A DNA stretch of 64,000 bases from Amycolatopsis eburnea (lineage in GTDB: Bacteria > Actinomycetota > Actinomycetes > Mycobacteriales > Pseudonocardiaceae), in NCBI RefSeq assembly GCF_003937945.1, contig NZ_RSEC01000060.1, forward strand, positions 434,001-498,000. The letters are read 5' to 3'. The translations under genes and the position numbers were made by a program. Positions 26,805 through 35,527 of the stretch are shown here, piece by piece (position 1 is the stretch's first letter; each line of letters opens with the position of its first letter). Below the pieces are notes generated by a model that was not told the DNA's origin, made no database searches, and saw only the letters and a list, made by a program, of their open reading frames with translations.

Positions 26805-27662
26805 CTAGCTCCGGGACGGGACCGTGCGCTGGACGACCACGCCCAGCACCCCGGGCCCGGTGTGCGCCCCGATCACCGCGCCCAGCTCGGAGACCACGCA
26901 GCCCGCCGAGCGCGGCACCGCTTCTTCGAGCCGGTTCGCCAGTTCGACCGCCCGCTCCGGCGAGGCGAGGTGGTGGACGGCCAGCTCGACGTCGTCTTCG
27001 GCCGCCGCTTCGGCGGCGAGCTCGACCAGCCGCGCGATCGCGCGGTTCATCGTGCGGACCTTTTCCAGCGGCAGGATGCGGCCGTCGGCCATGTGCAGCA
27101 CCGGCTTCACGGCGAGCGCGGTGCCGAGCAGCGCCGCCGCCGGGCCGATCCGCCCGCCGCGGCGCAGGTGGTCGAGGGTTTCCACGACGAACAACGTCGA
27201 CGAGCAGCCGGCCGCCGTCACCGCCGCGGCCTCGACGTCGGCCGCCGAAGCGCCCGCCGAAGCGGCCGAAGCGGCGTGCAGCGCGGCGAACCCCAGCCCC
27301 ATCGCCGTGGTCCGCGAATCGACCACGCGGACGCGGTCGGGCCCCACTTCCTGGGCCGCCAGCACGGCCGCTTCCCAGGTGCCCGACAGCTCCCGCGACA
27401 GGTGGACCGAGACGATCGAGTCGGCGCCGTCGGCGAGCGCCGCGCGGTACTCCTCGGCGAACTCGGTGGGCGTCGGCCGGGACGTCGTGACGATCTTGCG
27501 CTGCTTCATCGCTTCGGCGACCGCCGCCGGCCCGGTCTCCACGCCGTCGAGCGAGACGACGCCGTCGACGAGGACGTGCAGCGGCACCACCCGGACCGCG
27601 TGCCGTTCGGCGAAGCCCTCCGGCAGGTGGGCGGTGGAATCCGTGACTACGGCGACCGACAC
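26805..27662 (-). CDS. DegV-family fatty-acid-binding protein
   Basis: DegV proteins bind fatty acids and in Firmicutes act with fatty acid kinase; the actinobacterial role is unclear. The 285-residue protein begins VAVVTDSTAHLPEGFAERH, has the ITTSRPTPTEF-type ligand segment (here VTTSRPTPTEF) and SIVSVHLSRELSGTWEAA. It lies four bases beyond the octT-like gene. The same order (DegV, octT, gpgP, rsfS, nadD) is found in mycobacteria. Confidence 0.92.
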   Translation of the reverse strand: MSVAVVTDSTAHLPEGFAERHAVRVVPLHVLVDGVVSLDGVETGPAAVAEAMKQRKIVTTSRPTPTEFAEEYRAALADGADSIVSVHLSRELSGTWEAAVLAAQEVGPDRVRVVDSRTTAMGLGFAALHAASAASAGASAADVEAAAVTAAGCSSTLFVVETLDHLRRGGRIGPAAALLGTALAVKPVLHMADGRILPLEKVRTMNRAIARLVELAAEAAAEDDVELAVHHLASPERAVELANRLEEAVPRSAGCVVSELGAVIGAHTGPGVLGVVVQRTVPSRS

Positions 27663-27666
27663 GCCG

Positions 27667-28395
27667 TCAGCCTACGTGGCCGGGGGTCAGCACCGGTGCC
27701 AGCAACACGGACATCGCGTCACCCACCGAGGCGTGCCCCTTCCAGCCCCAGTGCATGCCGTCCGGGTTGCCCTCACCGCTCAGGACGTGCTCTCCGACAA
27801 CGGCTTCGAGGTCGAGCAGGGGAACGTTCGCCCGTGCGCCCCACGCCGCCATCGCGGCCGCCGCGGCCGGCCGCGCGGTGTGCACTCCGCCGTAGGCCGC
27901 CGCGCGGTGCACCGACGGCAGCATCCCGAAGACCGGCAGCTCGGGCCGCAGGGCGCGCAGCGCGCCCACGGCGGTGTCGAGGTACCGCACGGTGAGCTTG
28001 GCGGGCAGCACGGTCGGCCGGCCGCGGAAGGCGACCGAAAGCCGGGGCTGCGCGGCGAGGTAGGCCTGGCGCACCACCCGGCGGACGGGGTCGGGACGCA
28101 GGTACCGCAGCCCGGTGCGCAGGTAGGTCGGCAGCGGCGACGGCAGCGTGTCCATGCTGCCGACCGCGAACACGACGGCGTCGACGTGGTGCAGGTCGGC
28201 CCACACGCGCGGGTCGCCGGTCAGCGACCACCAGGCGTCGCGGGCGTTCCAGCCGATGCCCGCGACCAGGTCGGCGGTGCCGCCCAGCGCGGCGGCCGCG
28301 ACGTTCGGCCACAGCCGCGGTTCGTCCGCGGCGCACGGTCCTTCGGGACCGTGAAAGCTCAGCGAATCGCCGAACACCAGCAGGCGCGGCCCCAT
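27667..28395 (-). CDS. octT: SGNH hydrolase-fold protein, probable diglucosylglycerate octanoyltransferase
   Basis: The 242-residue protein has the SGNH block I serine in LLVFGDSLS, an Asn in GIGWNARDAWW and the late block V pair in NPDGMHWGWKGHASV. Its place between a DegV gene and a phosphatase-rsfS-nadD run equals that of mycobacterial OctT (Rv2418c), which octanoylates diglucosylglycerate in methylglucose lipopolysaccharide synthesis. The assignment rests on fold and synteny together. An ordinary esterase cannot be excluded. It starts three bases before the upstream gene's stop region and is probably cotranscribed. Confidence 0.72.
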   Translation of the reverse strand: MGPRLLVFGDSLSFHGPEGPCAADEPRLWPNVAAAALGGTADLVAGIGWNARDAWWSLTGDPRVWADLHHVDAVVFAVGSMDTLPSPLPTYLRTGLRYLRPDPVRRVVRQAYLAAQPRLSVAFRGRPTVLPAKLTVRYLDTAVGALRALRPELPVFGMLPSVHRAAAYGGVHTARPAAAAAMAAWGARANVPLLDLEAVVGEHVLSGEGNPDGMHWGWKGHASVGDAMSVLLAPVLTPGHVG

Positions 28396-28398
28396 CGG

Positions 28399-29013
28399 TT
28401 AGCCGTGCATCCCCGCGTTGTAGGCGTTCAGCCGCCACTTGCCGTCGCGCAGGCCGAGCTCGACCCAGTGGCAGTTCGAGATCCCGCCCAGCGAAGGCCA
28501 GATCGCGACCGGCAGGTTCAGCAGCCGGGCGGTGAGCGCGATGATCAGCCCGCCGTGCGCGGCCAGGAGCACGGTGTCGCCGACGTCGGAGTTGGCCTGC
28601 TGCAGGTCGGCGACCACTTCGCCGGCGCGGTCGGCGACGTCGACGCGGTTCTCCCCGCCCGGCGGGGCCCAGGTCGCGTCGGTGCGCCAGCGGTCGCGTT
28701 CACCGGGGTAGGCCTCGTCGACCTCCGCGCCGGTGAGCCCCTGCCATTCGCCGAGGTGCGTCTCGCGCAGGCGCTTGTCGATGCGCAGCGGGACGCCGAT
28801 GGCGTCGGTGAGCACGGTGGCCGTGTCGGTGGCGCGGCGCAGGTCGGACGCGATGACGAGGTCCGGCGAGAACCGGGCCAGCGCGGGTACCGCGAACCGG
28901 GCCTGGTTCCAGCCGCGCGGGGTCAGCGCCGAATCGAGGTGACCTTGCATCCGCCCGGCGGCGTTGTAGTCCGTCTCGCCGTGGCGCCAGAGCACGAGCC
29001 GCCGCGGGCTCAC
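28399..29013 (-). CDS. gpgP: histidine phosphatase, probable glucosyl-3-phosphoglycerate phosphatase
   Basis: The phosphoglycerate-mutase-like protein of 204 residues has the catalytic VLWRHGETDYN (His11) near the N-terminus, IASDLRRATDTA, ETHLGEWQG, and the second histidine in LLAAHGGLI. By synteny with mycobacterial Rv2419c it should dephosphorylate glucosyl-3-phosphoglycerate, an early step toward methylglucose lipopolysaccharide. A general phosphatase role is the alternative. The GTG start overlaps the rsfS stop as GTGA, so the two are coupled. Confidence 0.78.
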   Translation of the reverse strand: MSPRRLVLWRHGETDYNAAGRMQGHLDSALTPRGWNQARFAVPALARFSPDLVIASDLRRATDTATVLTDAIGVPLRIDKRLRETHLGEWQGLTGAEVDEAYPGERDRWRTDATWAPPGGENRVDVADRAGEVVADLQQANSDVGDTVLLAAHGGLIIALTARLLNLPVAIWPSLGGISNCHWVELGLRDGKWRLNAYNAGMHG

Positions 29014-29405
29014 GGGACGTCCGGGTCCTCGTCGGCGGGTGGCTCCTCGAGTCCGTCCACCTCGATGCGCGGGCAGTCCTTCCACAGCCGCTCGAGGCCG
29101 TAGAACGTGCGCTCCTCGACGTGCTGGACGTGCACGACGACGTCGACGTAGTCGAGCAGGACCCAGCGCCCTTCGCGGGCTCCTTCGCGGCGGACCGGCT
29201 TGTGGCCGCTCTCCCGCAGCTTCTCCTCGACGTTGTCGACGATCGCGCCCACCAGGCGCTCGTTGGACGCGGAGGCGATGACGAAGGCGTCGGTGATGAC
29301 GAGCTGCTCGGACACGTCCAGCACGACTACGTCGCTGGCCTTCTTGTCCGCCGCCGCGTGTGCGGCCGCTACGGCCAGCTCTCGTGCCTCGGACGTGGCT
29401 GCCAC
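29010..29405 (-). CDS. rsfS: ribosomal silencing factor RsfS
   Basis: RsfS binds ribosomal protein L14 and blocks subunit joining under starvation. The 131-residue protein has the family core DVVVLDVSEQLVITDAFVIASASNER, then GHKPVRREGAREGRWVLLDY and VVHVQHVEERTFYGLERLW. The C-terminal tail is acidic (EEPPADEDPDVP). It lies 59 bases beyond nadD and overlaps the phosphatase gene start. The nadD-rsfS order is widely conserved. Confidence 0.96.
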   Translation of the reverse strand: MAATSEARELAVAAAHAAADKKASDVVVLDVSEQLVITDAFVIASASNERLVGAIVDNVEEKLRESGHKPVRREGAREGRWVLLDYVDVVVHVQHVEERTFYGLERLWKDCPRIEVDGLEEPPADEDPDVP

Positions 29406-29464
29406 GGTGCTCCTTCACAGATCGGGTTCGCCCGAGAAGGGTACCCGCCGGGACCAGCGGGCCT

Positions 29465-30058
29465 TCAGTCGCTCTTCCGGTACAGGTCCTTCTTGGCGAT
29501 GTACCGGACGACGCCGTCGGGCACGAGGTACCAGACGGGCTCCCCGCGTTCGACCCGGTCGCGGCAGCCGGTCGACGAGATCGCCATCGCGGTGACCTCG
29601 ACGAGGCTCACCTTCCCGCTGGGCAGGTGGTGGGAGTTGAGCCGGTAGCCCGGCCGGGTGACGCCGATGAAGTGCGCGAAGTCGAACAGCTCGTCCGCCT
29701 TGTGCCAGGTCAGGATCTGTTCGAGCGCGTCGGCGCCGGTGATGAAGAAGAGTTCGTCTTCGGGGTACTCGGCGTGGAGGTCGCGCAGGGTGTCGACGGT
29801 GTAGGTCTGGCCGCCGCGGTCGATGTCCACGCGGCTGACCGAGAACACCGGGTTCGACGCGGTCGCGATGACCGTCATCAGGTAGCGGTCCTCGGCCTTG
29901 GTCACCCGGCGGCCGGTCTTCTGCCACGGCTGCCCGGTGGGGACGAAGATCACTTCGTCGAGCCCGAACCGGGACTGGACCTCGCTGGCCGCGACGAGGT
30001 GGCCGTGGTGCACGGGGTCGAAGGTGCCGCCCATGACCCCGATCCGCCGTGGTGACAT
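29465..30058 (-). CDS. nadD: nicotinate-nucleotide adenylyltransferase
   Basis: NadD makes nicotinic acid adenine dinucleotide in NAD synthesis. The 197-residue protein starts with the nucleotidyltransferase motif IGVMGGTFDPVHHGHL and carries FITGADALEQILTWH and the late ISSTGCRDRV motif that binds the triphosphate. It appears to head the run nadD-rsfS-gpgP-octT-degV. The divergent gap to the recQ gene holds a Crp-type site and a second palindrome. Confidence 0.97.
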   Translation of the reverse strand: MSPRRIGVMGGTFDPVHHGHLVAASEVQSRFGLDEVIFVPTGQPWQKTGRRVTKAEDRYLMTVIATASNPVFSVSRVDIDRGGQTYTVDTLRDLHAEYPEDELFFITGADALEQILTWHKADELFDFAHFIGVTRPGYRLNSHHLPSGKVSLVEVTAMAISSTGCRDRVERGEPVWYLVPDGVVRYIAKKDLYRKSD

Positions 30059-30131
30059 GACTGGGGAGCCTATACATCGCGCGCGCGGGACGCCGGGTGC
30101 TGTTCGCCACCCCGCCCGACCGGGCAGAAGG

Positions 30132-30147
30132 TGTGATTCAGGTCACA
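30132..30147. promoter_or_regulatory. Crp/GlxR-type binding site
   Basis: TGTGATTCAGGTCACA matches TGTGA-N6-TCACA exactly in both half-sites. This is the consensus of Crp-family regulators, including mycobacterial Crp and corynebacterial GlxR. It lies 74 bases upstream of nadD and about 85 bases upstream of the recQ start, so it could govern either. Confidence 0.6.
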
Positions 30148-30166
30148 TAACCACCCGTATTCGTCA

Positions 30167-30181
30167 CGAACGGTCCGTTCG
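30167..30181. promoter_or_regulatory. second palindrome in the nadD/recQ gap
   Basis: CGAACGGTCCGTTCG is a perfect 15-base palindrome centred on base 30174. It resembles a LexA box but the spacer between GAAC and GTTC is five bases, not four, so its regulator is uncertain. Confidence 0.35.
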
Positions 30182-30231
30182 CGACGCCGCCGATTCCCGG
30201 ATCGTCGGTGCCATGGGGTAGACGTGGGGAC

Positions 30232-32343
30232 GTGGACACCACCGGCACCACCTCAGCCCTCCGCGACCGCGCCGAAACCCTCCTCCGGGCGCTGGCCGGC
30301 GACTCGGCGACGCTGCGCGAAGACCAATGGACGGCCATCGAGGCCCTGGTCGCGCAGCGGCGCCGGGCGCTGGTCGTGCAGCGCACCGGGTGGGGCAAGT
30401 CGGCGGTGTACTTCCTGGCCACGGCGTTGCTGCGGGAACAGGGAAGCGGCCCGACGGTCATCGTCTCGCCGCTGCTCGCCCTGATGCGCAACCAGATCTC
30501 GGCGGCGGCGCGCGCCGGGATCCACGCGGCGACGATGAACTCCGCGAACCCCCAGGAGTGGGACCAGGTGCAGGCGGCGGTCGCGGCCGGCGAGGTCGAC
30601 GTCCTGCTGGTCAGCCCCGAACGGCTGAACAACCCGGACTTCCGCGACAACGTGCTGCCGAAGCTGACCGCGAGCACCGGCCTGCTGGTGGTCGACGAGG
30701 CGCACTGCGTCTCCGACTGGGGCCACGACTTCCGGCCGGACTACCGGCGGCTGCGCACGCTGCTGGGCGACCTCCCGGAGGGCGTGCCGGTGCTGGCGAC
30801 CACGGCGACCGCGAACGACCGCGTGGTCACCGACGTCGCCGAGCAGCTGGGCCTCGGCACCGGCGGGGACACGCTCGTGCTGCGCGGCAGCCTCGACCGG
30901 GAAAGCCTGCGGTTGTCGGTGTGCCGGCTGCCGACGTCGCAGGCGCGGCTGGCGTGGCTCGCCGAGCACCTGGCGGAGCTGCCGGGGTCGGGGATCATCT
31001 ACTGCCTGACCGTCGCGGCGGCGCACGACGTCGCGTCGCTGCTGAAGGACCGCGGGTACCCGGTGGCGGCCTACACCGGCAAGACCGACCCGGCCGACCG
31101 GCAGGCGGCCGAGGACGACCTGCTCGGCAACCGGGTCAAGGCGCTCGTCGCGACTTCCGCGCTGGGCATGGGTTTCGACAAGCCGGACCTCGGGTTCGTC
31201 GTGCACCTCGGCGCGCCGTCGTCGCCGATCGCCTACTACCAGCAGGTGGGCCGCGCCGGGCGTGGCGTCGAACGCGCCGAAGTCGTGCTGCTGCCCGGCG
31301 AGGAGGACAAGGCGATCTGGGCGTACTTCGGGTCGCTCGCCTTCCCCGACGAGCTGCGGGTGACGCAGGTGCTGAACACCCTCGCCTACGCCGACCGTCC
31401 CCTTTCGACGGCCGCGCTCGAGCCGTCCGTGGAACTCTCCCGCTCCCGGCTGGAAATGGTGCTCAAGGTGCTGGACGTCGACGGCGCGGTGCGGCGCGTC
31501 AAGGGCGGCTGGACGAGCACGGGCGAGGAGTGGGAGTACGACCGCGGCCGGTACCGGCGGGTCGCGGAAGCACGCGACCGCGAGCAGGAAGCGATGCTCG
31601 GCTACCTCGCGACCGGGGGCTGCCGGATGGAATACCTGCGGCGGCAGCTCGACGATCCCGAGGCGGCGCCGTGCGGGCGGTGCGACAACTGCACCGGGCA
31701 GCACTGGGACACGGCGGTGGCCGACGAGGTCGTCGACGCGACCCGGGAACGCCTGCAGCGGCCCGGGGTCGAGGTCGCCCCGCGCAAGCAGTGGCCCACC
31801 GGGATGTCCTCTTTGGACGTTCCGGTGTCCGGCCGGATCTCGGCCGACGACCAGGCCGAGCCGGGCCAGGTGCTCGGGCGGCTGACCGACGTCGGCTGGG
31901 GCAACCGGTTGCGGGAGCTGGTCGGCGCCGGCGCCCGGGACACCGAGGTCCCCGACTCGGTGTTCAAGGCCTGCGTCCAGGTGCTCGCCGGGTGGCAGTG
32001 GGCGGAACGGCCGGTGGCGGTGGTCGCCGTCCCGTCGGAGACGCGGCCGCAGCTCGTGTACAGCCTCGCGACGCGGCTGGCCGAGATCGGCAAGCTGGAC
32101 TTCCTCGGCGCGCTGGACGCGGAAGGGCCACCGCCGCGGCAGGCCAACAGCGCGCAGCGGCTGGCCGACCTGTGGCGGCGGATGAGCATGCCCGCCGACC
32201 TCGCGGCGACGCTGCCGGCCGGGCCGGTCCTGCTGGTCGACGACGTCATCGACACCGGCTGGACGATGACGCTGGCCGCGCGGCTGCTGCGGCGGGCCGG
32301 GGCACCCGCCGTGCTGCCGTTCGCGCTGGCCAGCACGGCCTGA
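30232..32343 (+). CDS. RecQ-family ATP-dependent DNA helicase with C-terminal phosphoribosyltransferase-like domain
   Basis: This 703-residue protein is a superfamily-2 helicase for DNA repair. Walker A is TGWGKS (Lys56), the DEAH box is in VVDEAHCVSDWGHDFRPDY, and motif VI is YYQQVGRAGRGVE. A RecQ zinc-binding region ends with CGRCDNC. In place of HRDC, the C-terminus carries a phosphoribosyltransferase-like motif VLLVDDVIDTGWT (about 665-677), like that of ComF-type proteins. The GTG at 30232 is preferred. The role of the extra domain is unknown. Confidence 0.92.
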   Translation: MDTTGTTSALRDRAETLLRALAGDSATLREDQWTAIEALVAQRRRALVVQRTGWGKSAVYFLATALLREQGSGPTVIVSPLLALMRNQISAAARAGIHAATMNSANPQEWDQVQAAVAAGEVDVLLVSPERLNNPDFRDNVLPKLTASTGLLVVDEAHCVSDWGHDFRPDYRRLRTLLGDLPEGVPVLATTATANDRVVTDVAEQLGLGTGGDTLVLRGSLDRESLRLSVCRLPTSQARLAWLAEHLAELPGSGIIYCLTVAAAHDVASLLKDRGYPVAAYTGKTDPADRQAAEDDLLGNRVKALVATSALGMGFDKPDLGFVVHLGAPSSPIAYYQQVGRAGRGVERAEVVLLPGEEDKAIWAYFGSLAFPDELRVTQVLNTLAYADRPLSTAALEPSVELSRSRLEMVLKVLDVDGAVRRVKGGWTSTGEEWEYDRGRYRRVAEARDREQEAMLGYLATGGCRMEYLRRQLDDPEAAPCGRCDNCTGQHWDTAVADEVVDATRERLQRPGVEVAPRKQWPTGMSSLDVPVSGRISADDQAEPGQVLGRLTDVGWGNRLRELVGAGARDTEVPDSVFKACVQVLAGWQWAERPVAVVAVPSETRPQLVYSLATRLAEIGKLDFLGALDAEGPPPRQANSAQRLADLWRRMSMPADLAATLPAGPVLLVDDVIDTGWTMTLAARLLRRAGAPAVLPFALASTA

Positions 32344-32440
32344 GTGGAAGGAGGACACGAAAACCGCGTAGTCAGGATCTTTCGCACCGCGAACGAATGT
32401 GGCAAAGTCCCGTTCCACCTTCGGGTGACGGGAGGCTGCC

Positions 32441-33724
32441 ATGACCGAGTCCACCGTGCGGGAGCTGCGCCACCGGCTGCCGGTGCGCAAGCTGTTCGCG
32501 GCGAGCGCCGGCAACGCGCTGGAGTGGTTCGACTGGACGATCTACGCGACGTTCAGCATCTACTTCGCCGGCGCGTTCTTCCCCGCCGGGAACGACACGC
32601 TGGCCCTGATCAACACCTTCGCGACGTACGCGCTGGCGTTCTTCTTCCGGCCGCTCGGCGGTGTCCTGCTCGGACGCTTCGCCGACACCCGGGGCCGGAA
32701 ACCGGCGATGATCCTCACCATCCTGCTGATGGCGGGCGGGTCGGTGGCGATCGGCCTGCTGCCGACGTTCTCGCTGATCGGCTGGCTCGCGCCGATCCTG
32801 CTGCTGGTCGCGCGCATCGCGCAGGGGCTGTCGCTGGGCGGTGAGGTGTCCAACGCGTCGGCGTACCTGGGCGAGATCGCGCCGGCGGAACGCCGCGGCC
32901 GGTACTCGGCGTTCTTCTACATCTCGACCGGTTCGGCCGTGCTCGTCGCGACCGTCCTCGGCTTCGTGCTCGCGCGGACCCTGGACAAGGCACAGCTGAC
33001 GGCGTGGGGCTGGCGGCTGCCGTTCCTGCTGGGCGGCGTCTTCGGCCTGGTCGGGTTGTGGCTGCGCCGCAGCATCGCCGAAACCGAGCTCTTCGAGCGG
33101 ACGAAGAGCGAGGCCCGGAAGATCGAACGGCCGTTGCTGACAACGCTTACGCACCACCCGAAAGCCGTCGGCAGGCTCGTCGGCTTCTCGATGCTCTCGA
33201 CCCTTTGCTACTACACGTTCTTCAGCGCGCTGACGTCGTTCGCGGTCAAGACCCGGCACGCCGACGCCGACGCCGTCTTCCTCGCCCTTTCCGTCGGCAC
33301 GGCGTTGTTCATCGCCCTGCAGTACCCGATGGGGGCGTTGGCGGACCGGTTCGGGCGCAAGCCGCAGCTGCTCGTGTGGTCCGGGGCGACCGCGATCGTC
33401 GTCGTCCCGCTGTCCGCGTTGATCGGCCCGGGGATCGGCGGCCTGCTCGTGGTGTTCTGCGTCGGGCTCGGGCTGTACACCGCGATGACGTCGATCGCGC
33501 CGGCGATCATGAGCGAGCTGTTCCCGACCGAGCTGCGCGGGCTGGGGATCGGCGCCTGGTACAACCTGACCGTCGCCGTCTTCGGCGGCACCGCGCCGCT
33601 GCTCATCACCCTGTTCGGCGAAGTGTCGCAGACGCTGTACTTCTGGTACGTCGCCGTCGGGGCCGCGATCGCGTTCGCGGTGATCCTCACGCTCCCGGAA
33701 ACGAAAGGCACTGAGCTGAAGTAA
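32441..33724 (+). CDS. MFS transporter, MHS (metabolite:H+ symporter) family
   Basis: The 427-residue permease has about 12 membrane helices and the MHS start FAASAGNALEWFDWTIYATF, then FFRPLGGVLLGRFADTRGRK with the MFS loop 2-3 motif. Relatives take up dicarboxylates, citrate, proline or betaine with protons; the substrate here is unknown. ATG 32441 has a GGGAGG ribosome site. It is unlinked to an obvious catabolic gene. Confidence 0.87.
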   Translation: MTESTVRELRHRLPVRKLFAASAGNALEWFDWTIYATFSIYFAGAFFPAGNDTLALINTFATYALAFFFRPLGGVLLGRFADTRGRKPAMILTILLMAGGSVAIGLLPTFSLIGWLAPILLLVARIAQGLSLGGEVSNASAYLGEIAPAERRGRYSAFFYISTGSAVLVATVLGFVLARTLDKAQLTAWGWRLPFLLGGVFGLVGLWLRRSIAETELFERTKSEARKIERPLLTTLTHHPKAVGRLVGFSMLSTLCYYTFFSALTSFAVKTRHADADAVFLALSVGTALFIALQYPMGALADRFGRKPQLLVWSGATAIVVVPLSALIGPGIGGLLVVFCVGLGLYTAMTSIAPAIMSELFPTELRGLGIGAWYNLTVAVFGGTAPLLITLFGEVSQTLYFWYVAVGAAIAFAVILTLPETKGTELK

Positions 33725-33794
33725 ACCCTTCGTCGCCGGCCGGTCACGCTCGCTACGCTGCGGGCTCCCCGACCCGAGCCGAAGGAGGGACACC

Positions 33795-35516
33795 GTGCAC
33801 ACCGCCGACGTTACCGAGGAGCTGGCGCGCCGCGTGGTGGCCGCCGCCGGCCGGGCGCTCGACATCGACCTGACGCCGGAGCAGGCGCTGGTCCAGGCGT
33901 CGCCGCGGGAAGGCGTCGACTACCAGGCGAACCTCGCGATGAGCCTCGGCAAGCGGCTCGGCCGCCCGCCGCGCGAGGTGGCCGGGCTGATCGCCGGGGT
34001 GCTGGAGCTCGACGGCATCGCGGAGCCGCCCGAAGTCGCCGGGCCGGGTTTCCTCAACTTCGCGCTGCGCAAGGAATGGCTGGAGACGCGCGTCGCCGCC
34101 GTGCTCGGTGATCCGCGGCTCGGCGTGCCGGAAACCGCGGCGCCACGGACGATCGCGCTCGACTACAGCAGCCCGAACGTGGCCAAGGAAATGCACGTCG
34201 GGCACCTGCGGACGTCGGTGATCGGCGACGCCCTCGCGCGCCTGCTGCGGTTCGCCGGCCACGAAGTGCTGCCGCACAACCACCTCGGCGACTGGGGCAC
34301 GCCGTTCGGGATGCTCATCGAGCACCTGCTCGACGTCTCGGCCGGGCAAAGCGGCATCGCCGACCTCGACGCCTTCTACCGCGAAGCACGCCGGAAGTTC
34401 GACAGCGACGAAGCGTTCGCGACCCGAGCGCGCGAGCGGGTCGTCCTGCTGCAAGGCGGCGACGAAGCGACGCTGGCCGTCTGGCGGGAGCTGATCGCGG
34501 AGTCGACGAAGCACTTCAACGAGGTCTACGCGCTGCTCGGCATTTCGCTGACGGACAAGGACATCTACGGCGAGAGCTTCTACAACCCGTACCTCGCCGC
34601 GGTGGTCGACGACCTCGAGAAGGCCGGGCTGACCGAGATCAGCGACGGCGCGGTCTGCGTGTTCCCCGAAGGCTTCCGCAACCGCGAAGGCGACCGGCTG
34701 CCGCTGATCGTCCGCAAGCGCGACGGCGGTTACGGGTACGCCGCCACGGATTTGGCGACCGTCCGGTACTGGACGGCCGCACGCGGGGCGACCGACCTCC
34801 TCTACGTCGTCGGGGCGCCGCAGGCCCAGCACTTCGCGATGGTGTTCGCCGTCTGCCGCGCGGCGGGCTGGCTGACCGGGCACGCCGAGCACATCGGGTT
34901 CGGCACAGTCCTCGGCGCGGACGGCAAGACGATGCGGACCCGGTCCGGCGACACCGTCAAGCTGGCCGACCTGCTCACCGAAGCCGTGGCACAGGCCGCC
35001 GCGGTCGTCGCCGAACGCAGTGAGCTCGACGCGGCGGGCCAGGCCGAAGTAGCCCGCGCGGTGGGCATCGGCGCGGTCAAGTACGCGGACCTGTCCGGGG
35101 ACCGCGAACGCGACTACGTCTTCGCCTGGGACCGGATGCTCGCCAAGGAGGGCAACACCTCGGTGTACCTGCAGTACGCGCACGCGCGGACGCGGTCGAT
35201 CCTGCGGAAGGCCGGCGAGCAGCCCGGCGGCGCGGAAATCGTGCTGGAAGCACCGGCGGAACGGGCGCTGGCACTGAAACTGCTCCGGTTCGGCGAAGCG
35301 CTGAAGGCCGCGACGAACGGCTACGCGCCGCACAAGCTGTGCACGTACCTGTACGAGACGGCGGTCGCGTTTTCCCGGTTCTTCGAGGAATGTCCGGTCT
35401 TGAAGGCGTCTTCTCCGTCGCTGCGCGCGTCACGGCTCGGATTGACTACGCTGACTTCGCAAACGCTCGCGCTCGGGCTCTCGCTGCTCGGCATCGAAGC
35501 GCCCGACCGGCTTTAG
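33795..35516 (+). CDS. argS: arginyl-tRNA synthetase
   Basis: This class I synthetase charges tRNA-Arg. The 573-residue protein has the Add1 domain, the HIGH-type HVGH in SPNVAKEMHVGHLRTS, the ArgS form of the second signature in GKTMRTRSGD, and a C-terminal DALR anticodon domain (YLQYAHARTRSIL onward). Length and motifs look intact. The start is GTG 33795 behind AAGGAGGG. It sits apart from the usual actinobacterial lysA-hom neighbours and is followed after 11 bases by a flavin/F420-type gene, so a second argS may exist elsewhere in the genome. Confidence 0.95.
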   Translation: MHTADVTEELARRVVAAAGRALDIDLTPEQALVQASPREGVDYQANLAMSLGKRLGRPPREVAGLIAGVLELDGIAEPPEVAGPGFLNFALRKEWLETRVAAVLGDPRLGVPETAAPRTIALDYSSPNVAKEMHVGHLRTSVIGDALARLLRFAGHEVLPHNHLGDWGTPFGMLIEHLLDVSAGQSGIADLDAFYREARRKFDSDEAFATRARERVVLLQGGDEATLAVWRELIAESTKHFNEVYALLGISLTDKDIYGESFYNPYLAAVVDDLEKAGLTEISDGAVCVFPEGFRNREGDRLPLIVRKRDGGYGYAATDLATVRYWTAARGATDLLYVVGAPQAQHFAMVFAVCRAAGWLTGHAEHIGFGTVLGADGKTMRTRSGDTVKLADLLTEAVAQAAAVVAERSELDAAGQAEVARAVGIGAVKYADLSGDRERDYVFAWDRMLAKEGNTSVYLQYAHARTRSILRKAGEQPGGAEIVLEAPAERALALKLLRFGEALKAATNGYAPHKLCTYLYETAVAFSRFFEECPVLKASSPSLRASRLGLTTLTSQTLALGLSLLGIEAPDRL

Positions 35517-35527
35517 CGGAGACCACC

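Noticed and set aside
23716..26808. A plus-strand frame of about 1000 codons opposite comEC and comEA
   Set aside because: Low-complexity Arg/His/Gln-rich product, fully antisense to two well-matched genes.
30167..30181. The palindrome as a LexA (SOS) box for recQ
   Set aside because: The spacer between GAAC and GTTC is five bases; the actinobacterial SOS box needs four.
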